Source: Gemmata massiliana
GTDB lineage: Bacteria > Planctomycetota > Planctomycetia > Gemmatales > Gemmataceae
DNA length: 64,000 bases
Direction of reading: 5' to 3'
Assembly (NCBI RefSeq): GCF_901538265.1
Contig: NZ_LR593886.1
Span: 9,011,738 to 9,075,737, forward strand
The position numbers and the translations under genes were made by a program. Of the stretch, positions 60,289 through 64,000 are shown one piece after another. The notes below the pieces were generated by a model that saw nothing but the letters and a program-made list of their open reading frames with translations, ran no database searches and had not been told where the DNA came from. Numbering within the stretch: the stretch's first letter is position 1; the number at the start of each line of letters is the position of its first letter.

Positions 60289-60732
60289 TCAGGGCTTCGG
60301 TGCGTCGCTTTCTGCCGGCCCCTTGGTGACCACATCCCAGAACAGCTCGCGGCCCGCGGCGAAGACCTCGCTGGCGCGGAAATCGAACACTTGGGCCGTC
60401 TCGCCCGGTTCCAGGCCGATCGAGTCGAGGGTCACGTAGAACAGGCCGTTGTGGTAACCGATCCGGGCGTCCGTGATCTTCGACTTGGGCTGCGAGGGCC
60501 GCATCTGGAAGCGGAACTCTTCCACACCGTTGAGCCGCAAGCGGAGCCGCACGTGGCGCGGGTCTTTACCCAGATCCGTAATCGCCTCGCGCACGCGCGT
60601 GTGGAGCTCTACAGCCACCACGCGCGCGCCCTTGTGGACCACCTTCACGGCGCGGAGCCGGCCGCCGATGAACCGGTAGGCGCGCAAGAACTTCGCGACT
60701 TCGTGCGGTTGCAGGCGGATCATTTCGGACAT
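60289..60732 (-). CDS. Conserved-looking protein of unknown function
   Basis: 147 residues from ATG at 60732; ATG at 60723 is also possible. The sequence has a balanced composition: MSEMIRLQPHEVAKFLRAYR, RLRAVKVVHKGARVVAVELH, and NGLFYVTLDSIGLEPGETAQ near the end. No signal or membrane segment is visible. No domain is recognised. It begins 7 bp after the stop of the Dabb gene, so the two form an operon. It converges on vgrG. Confidence 0.7.
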   Translation of the reverse strand: MSEMIRLQPHEVAKFLRAYRFIGGRLRAVKVVHKGARVVAVELHTRVREAITDLGKDPRHVRLRLRLNGVEEFRFQMRPSQPKSKITDARIGYHNGLFYVTLDSIGLEPGETAQVFDFRASEVFAAGRELFWDVVTKGPAESDAPKP

Positions 60733-60739
60733 GGGGAAC

Positions 60740-61054
60740 TCACACCAGCGAATCGAACACCCGAACGGCGGCCCAGCTCGGTTTGTTCTCTTCAATGAAC
60801 TTGTTGTGCGTCGCGTCGTCCTGGTAGGCGTCGTGGGCCGCCTTGTCCGCGAACACCAGGTGCAGCCCGACGTGCCAGTCGCGGTCGTTCACCGGGCGGT
60901 CGAGTTCCGCGCACAGAGAACCGGCCGCAAAAAACACGATACCGGGTTGCACATTCAGGTACTTCTTGCAGGCGTCGACCAGTTCCTGAACCTTGGCGGG
61001 CGCAGGATCCTTCAACTTGAAGAACACGTTGTGGGCCAGTCGCGGAGAGGACAT
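60740..61054 (-). CDS. Dabb-domain (stress-responsive A/B barrel) protein
   Basis: 104 residues from ATG at 61054; the upstream frame is Arg-rich. The ferredoxin-like Dabb fold is shown by PRLAHNVFFKLKDPAPAKVQ, PGIVFFAAGSLCAELDRPVN, DWHVGLHLVFADKAAHDAYQ and HNKFIEENKPSWAAVRVFDS, including the conserved His near the start and the HLVFADKAAHDAYQ helix. Dabb proteins are small dimers of mostly unknown role, linked in plants to stress and in bacteria to varied metabolism. It leads a two-gene unit with the 60289-60732 gene. Confidence 0.9.
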   Translation of the reverse strand: MSSPRLAHNVFFKLKDPAPAKVQELVDACKKYLNVQPGIVFFAAGSLCAELDRPVNDRDWHVGLHLVFADKAAHDAYQDDATHNKFIEENKPSWAAVRVFDSLV

Positions 61055-61180
61055 TACGGTGGGCCTCGCGGTTCGCGGTGAGTTTCGGCGGGCGGAACCC
61101 GCTCCATCACATCGTAGTGGCGCCCGGCGCGGTCGGCGCCCCGCACGCTTGGTCGTTTCCGCGGGCCTCAAGGCGACGAC

Positions 61181-61588
61181 TCAATTATCCGGCGCGTACA
61201 GGTAAATCTCGACTGTATCGTCCGCGAAAATGTTGAATTCTTCGACTTCCCTGCTCGTATCCGGCAAACTGATTCGGGTCGTGAGAGCGGCTACGGCCGT
61301 GTGGAACCGCTCCCGGTCGGCGAACACATCGCCGGTTCGGGCCACCTCGCGCTGGTACTCTTCGTCGCCCCGATGGGCTTCTTCAAAGGCCCCGCGACAC
61401 GCCTCGAACACGGCTTCGGGCACGAACTGACCGAACACACAGTTCCCGTCGCGCTGAGACACGACAATACGGCCAACCCGCTGACCGTCCCAATGTACGG
61501 CAAGATCCGTCAGGATTGCTCTCCACCCGAGCCATCCACACCAAACAGCACCGATCGCACCATCGCCCGCAAGATTAACGATCTCCAC
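61181..61588 (-). CDS. Small protein of unknown function
   Basis: 135 residues from GTG at 61588, chosen because it begins 8 bp after the stop of the upstream minus-strand frame and drops an implausible hydrophobic-Cys start. Sequence: WCGWLGWRAILTDLAVHWDG near the N-terminus, GRIVVSQRDGNCVFGQFVPE, and ERFHTAVAALTTRISLPDTS to the C-terminal VEIYLYAPDN. Mixed acidic and hydrophobic composition looks like a real cytoplasmic protein. No domain recognised. Possibly one of a two-gene unit with 61597-61779. Confidence 0.55.
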   Translation of the reverse strand: MEIVNLAGDGAIGAVWCGWLGWRAILTDLAVHWDGQRVGRIVVSQRDGNCVFGQFVPEAVFEACRGAFEEAHRGDEEYQREVARTGDVFADRERFHTAVAALTTRISLPDTSREVEEFNIFADDTVEIYLYAPDN

Positions 61589-61596
61589 AACTAATA

Positions 61597-61779
61597 TCAC
61601 AGTACATAGTAAATGTGGTGCGAACCTGCACAACAGCTCGACTTCGAGCCCTCATTCTGGAATTGCGCCCAATGCCAATCGAGCTCCAGCGCATCCGTCA
61701 GAGCCTTCGCCGCCGTACTCGACTCTTGCGGTCCGTAGAAATACGTCGCGCGGCCCGCAGGGGCTTCGACCTGGTACAC
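61597..61779 (-). CDS. Possible small protein (60 residues)
   Basis: Starts GTG at 61779: VYQVEAPAGRATYFYGPQES to WAQFQNEGSKSSCCAGSHH and IYYVL. Composition is protein-like on this strand, while the opposite frame is Arg-rich. It ends 8 bp before the 135-residue gene. It may be longer at the 5' end or a relic; the confidence is low. Confidence 0.35.
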   Translation of the reverse strand: MYQVEAPAGRATYFYGPQESSTAAKALTDALELDWHWAQFQNEGSKSSCCAGSHHIYYVL

Positions 61780-61794
61780 TTCGGCTCTGGACCG

Positions 61795-62451
61795 GTGGAG
61801 CGACTTTGTGCGGCCCTGATCCTCGCGGCCCTATTCGTGTTCGTTACGCTCGCCGCGTCACTGATCGCGAAGTTGGGACCAACTTACGGGTTAGCCCTCG
61901 CGGGGGTCGCGTTCCTGTCCGCACTCGGGGCCAGCGCAGTCCTGGTACTGTGGCCCCGGAGCGACAGGGCACTGGAAGCCGAGCGCAGGCAGTTGAGGGA
62001 CGACGTCATCGCGTTACGGGCGCGCGAAGCGGACTTGCTCGATGCGATGGAAGAAGAACTGGCCCGGCGAGAAGGCGCCCGGCACCGGGGAATCGACCGG
62101 GACGCGCGCCCGCAGACGAGGCCGTGCCCCTACTGCTGGGAAGTGATCTCGGCCCGCGCACTCAAGTGCCGGTTCTGTGGGGAATTCGTCGACGAGGAAC
62201 TGGCCCGTGAGCGGCAACGGGCGTGGAACCCCGGAATCGCCGCGATTCTCAGTTTCATCATCCCCGGGCTGGGCCAGGTGTATAAGAGCCAGGTTCTCGG
62301 AGGGCTCGTGTGGTTTTTCGTGATCGACTGTGTTTACGCGGGTAGTTTCGTTGGGATGTACGTTTGCTGTATGGGGCTTCTCACCCTCCCCGTGGCCGTT
62401 ATCCTCCACGTCGTTTGCATATTCGACGCAGCCGCGAGCGGTACCGCGTGA
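61795..62451 (+). CDS. Membrane protein with zinc ribbon and TM2-like region
   Basis: About 218 residues if it starts at GTG 61795; an ATG at 61672 or 61615 would add an Arg-rich stretch that opposes a plausible minus-strand gene. Two N-terminal TM helices (LCAALILAALFVFVTLAASL, GLALAGVAFLSALGASAVLV) are followed by a coiled-coil-like acidic/basic helix (EAERRQLRDDVIALRAREAD). A zinc ribbon CPYCWEVISARALKCRFCGE comes next, then a TM2/DUF5683-like tail (IAAILSFIIPGLGQVYKSQV, LGGLVWFFVIDCVYAGSFVG). The role is unknown. A hairpin at 62525-62570 follows. Confidence 0.75.
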   Translation: MERLCAALILAALFVFVTLAASLIAKLGPTYGLALAGVAFLSALGASAVLVLWPRSDRALEAERRQLRDDVIALRAREADLLDAMEEELARREGARHRGIDRDARPQTRPCPYCWEVISARALKCRFCGEFVDEELARERQRAWNPGIAAILSFIIPGLGQVYKSQVLGGLVWFFVIDCVYAGSFVGMYVCCMGLLTLPVAVILHVVCIFDAAASGTA

Positions 62452-62524
62452 CGTGTACTCCGGGCGCTCTGGTGTAGTGGGGCTACGCAACGAGAAGGGT
62501 TGCTGATGTGCTGAAATTTTCGCC

Positions 62525-62570
62525 GCCCGATGCGCCTGCTCGTGACCGAAACGGAGCAGGCGCATCGGGC
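62525..62570 (+). terminator. 17-bp perfect hairpin
   Basis: GCCCGATGCGCCTGCTC (62525-62541) pairs perfectly with 62554-62570 around 12 bases, 73 bp after the zinc-ribbon gene. A small AAATTTT run precedes it. Confidence 0.65.
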
Positions 62571-62636
62571 GCGAGGTTGCTGCTGTGTTGATTCAACTTG
62601 GGCTGTGCGGGCGCGGCCGTGGCCATTCACCGTGCG

Positions 62637-62810
62637 TCACTCAGACCAGTTGCTGTCCCACTCAACCGTGTAGTGAACGCTCGCCACCATCGGTTCGGCG
62701 GTGGCCGCGGGGTGTTGCCCTTCCGGAGTGCCGCCGAGAGTTCCACCCGACTGGCGCACCTCGTGTGCCCGCGTCCCGTGCGGGTTGTCGGTCCGTGTGT
62801 CGTCGCTCAT
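62637..62810 (-). CDS. Possible small protein (57 residues)
   Basis: Starts ATG at 62810 with GGGGCGATACC upstream: MSDDTRTDNPHGTRAHEVRQ to SVHYTVEWDSNWSE. It is hydrophilic and disorder-like at the start. The longer frame starting at 63002 is less natural. No homologue is recognised. The remaining 62811-63131 holds nothing clear. Confidence 0.4.
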   Translation of the reverse strand: MSDDTRTDNPHGTRAHEVRQSGGTLGGTPEGQHPAATAEPMVASVHYTVEWDSNWSE

Positions 62811-63131
62811 GGTATCGCCCCGCAAAAGATGGTGCCCGAACAGCCCCGGCGAACCGCGCCGGCAATTAATCATCGTGCAAGACCACACATTCTTTGCCCG
62901 AAGTCGCGACTCTATCTCGTTGTTTCGCTGCCCGGCAGTGCCGAATAGTGGGGTGAGGTAAGCCCCGTGCGGTCCACGCCGGACAGTCGCGCCACTACTC
63001 ATTCATCGGCCAGTTCGTCCCGTAGAAACCGAAAAAACGTTGAGCGCGGTCTACCGAATGGCGACACTTGGGCGCGTCGTGGAACCCGCGTGGTAGTCCC
63101 GATTCGGCAACGACCGGTCCCAGAGCAGCAC

Positions 63132-64000
63132 ATGCGCACGCTACTGTCACTCTTCGCACTCTCCCTTGTTCCCAATGCCCTCCGCGCCGACGAACTGGAG
63201 CCACTGAAATACAACCACCCCGGCCTCGTGGTCGACCTGGGAGTTGGGCTATGGGCGTGGCCGGTACCGTGTGACGCGGACGGAGACGGCGACTTCGACC
63301 TCATCGTCTCGTGCCCCGATAAGCCCTCGAACGGGGTGTGGTTCTTCGAGAACGTCACCGGCGACACGGCCAAGAACAAGCACCCCGTCTTCAAACCCGC
63401 ACGGAAACTCAGCAGAGCTGCGCACTACGTCATGCCGTCGTTCGTAGATGGCAAACTCCGGGTTCTCACACCCGGCACCGAGCACCCGAACTTCGTCACA
63501 AAGGGACTGACGGAGGCGCGCCCGTTATCGGTGCCCAAGAACTTCTACAAGCCGGAGGGGAAGCAGCCCAAAGGCCCGAAGGTGCGGCACAACCAGTGGC
63601 GCTTCGCGGACTACGACGGTGACGGGCGCCCCGATCTGGTCGTGGGCATTGAAGACTGGAGCTTCTACGGCTGGGACGATGCGTACAACGCGAAGGGCGA
63701 GTGGCTGAACGGTCCGTTGCACGGCTTCGTATTCGTCTTCCTCGCGAAAGAAGGTGGAACGTTCGCCGATCCGTTTCGCGTGGAAGCCGGCGGTAAGCCG
63801 GTCGACACGTTCGGGTGCCCCACCCCGAACTTCGCGGACTTCGACGGAGACGGGGATCTCGACCTGCTGTGCGGCGAGTTCCTCGACGGGTTCACCTACT
63901 TCGAGAACATCGGCACGCGCACGAAGCCGAAGTACGCTCCGGGCCGGCGACTGAAAGACGCCACGGGTGCGGCCCTCGTAATGGACCTCCAGATGATCGT
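63132..64000 (+). CDS. Secreted FG-GAP/VCBS-repeat protein, partial
   Basis: The frame opens at ATG 63132 and runs off the right edge (~289 residues visible). A signal peptide (RTLLSLFALSLVPNALRADE) is followed by FG-GAP-like repeats with calcium-type loops: DADGDGDFDLIVSCPD, DYDGDGRPDLVVGIED and DFDGDGDLDLLCGEF. The arrangement suggests an integrin-like beta-propeller. Such proteins are secreted or surface-attached. The missing 3' part may add a catalytic domain. Confidence 0.9.
   Translation, partial: MRTLLSLFALSLVPNALRADELEPLKYNHPGLVVDLGVGLWAWPVPCDADGDGDFDLIVSCPDKPSNGVWFFENVTGDTAKNKHPVFKPARKLSRAAHYVMPSFVDGKLRVLTPGTEHPNFVTKGLTEARPLSVPKNFYKPEGKQPKGPKVRHNQWRFADYDGDGRPDLVVGIEDWSFYGWDDAYNAKGEWLNGPLHGFVFVFLAKEGGTFADPFRVEAGGKPVDTFGCPTPNFADFDGDGDLDLLCGEFLDGFTYFENIGTRTKPKYAPGRRLKDATGAALVMDLQMI

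Overview
The window reads as chromosomal DNA of a planctomycete of the Gemmata type. The evidence is high GC with strong GC3 bias, and a typical gene mix: PVC-type membrane-bound dehydrogenase with HEAT and CxxCH, PSCyt1-WD40, DUF1080, Gfo/Idh/MocA with Tat signal, FHA, giant Ser/Thr kinase, LRR lipoprotein, CotH, secreted PPC-domain protein. It also holds three tandem members of a short paralogous family common in Gemmata. Species cannot be fixed by eye.

Layout. 1-2126 (-): MFS transporter overlapping a thiamine-dependent E1-alpha gene that runs off the left edge. 2525-4219 (+): beta-helix surface protein with a 492-bp tandem internal duplication. 4310-9265 (-): tricorn-like protease, two paralogous lipoproteins, and a fossil of a tricorn 3' end. 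9707-11128 (+): Gly-rich EF-hand secreted protein. 11333-12620: IS4-superfamily element. 12649-24059: solute-binding lipoprotein, FHA protein, MutY, DUF4185-like protein, ankyrin protein, NADP isocitrate dehydrogenase, CpsB-like PHP phosphatase, Gfo/Idh/MocA oxidoreductase, esterase and a small membrane protein. 24113-26203 (-): CotH-like kinase. 26240-28775: low-GC accessory patch with a family relic, an HNH-like protein and a gene split by a recent ISAs1 insertion with an exact 10-bp target duplication. 29101-31300: SDR and aldehyde dehydrogenase, translationally coupled. 31452-38454: LRR lipoprotein, aldose epimerase, YjhG-type sugar-acid dehydratase and the paralogous trio. 38714-46912: PSCyt1-WD40, two secreted proteins, and a kinase-RDD-pseudokinase receptor. 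47023-53186: DUF1080, PanD, and a 2-oxoacid dehydrogenase operon (E1-alpha, E1-beta, E2) with a GT87 membrane protein at its end. 53848-56958: PVC cytochrome. 57288-60133: hcp and vgrG separated by a perfect 34-bp inverted repeat. 60289-64000: small hypothetical genes, a Dabb protein, a zinc-ribbon/TM2-like protein and a partial FG-GAP protein.

Most plausible functional groups: (i) E1-alpha/E1-beta/E2, oxidative decarboxylation of a 2-oxoacid (no E3 here); (ii) SDR plus ALDH, likely one catabolic pathway; (iii) hcp/vgrG, a minimal type VI-like puncturing cassette without sheath or baseplate genes in view. Many genes encode exported proteins (Sec, lipoprotein or Tat signals).

Most interesting observations: the scarless-looking ISAs1 disruption of a 111-residue gene; a palindromic intergenic repeat carried in frame inside the E2 linker; the long hairpin between hcp and vgrG; the double-kinase/double-RDD receptor; the Asp-to-Glu change at the catalytic Asp of MutY; the tricorn 3' fossil. 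No CRISPR array, rRNA or intact tRNA was seen.
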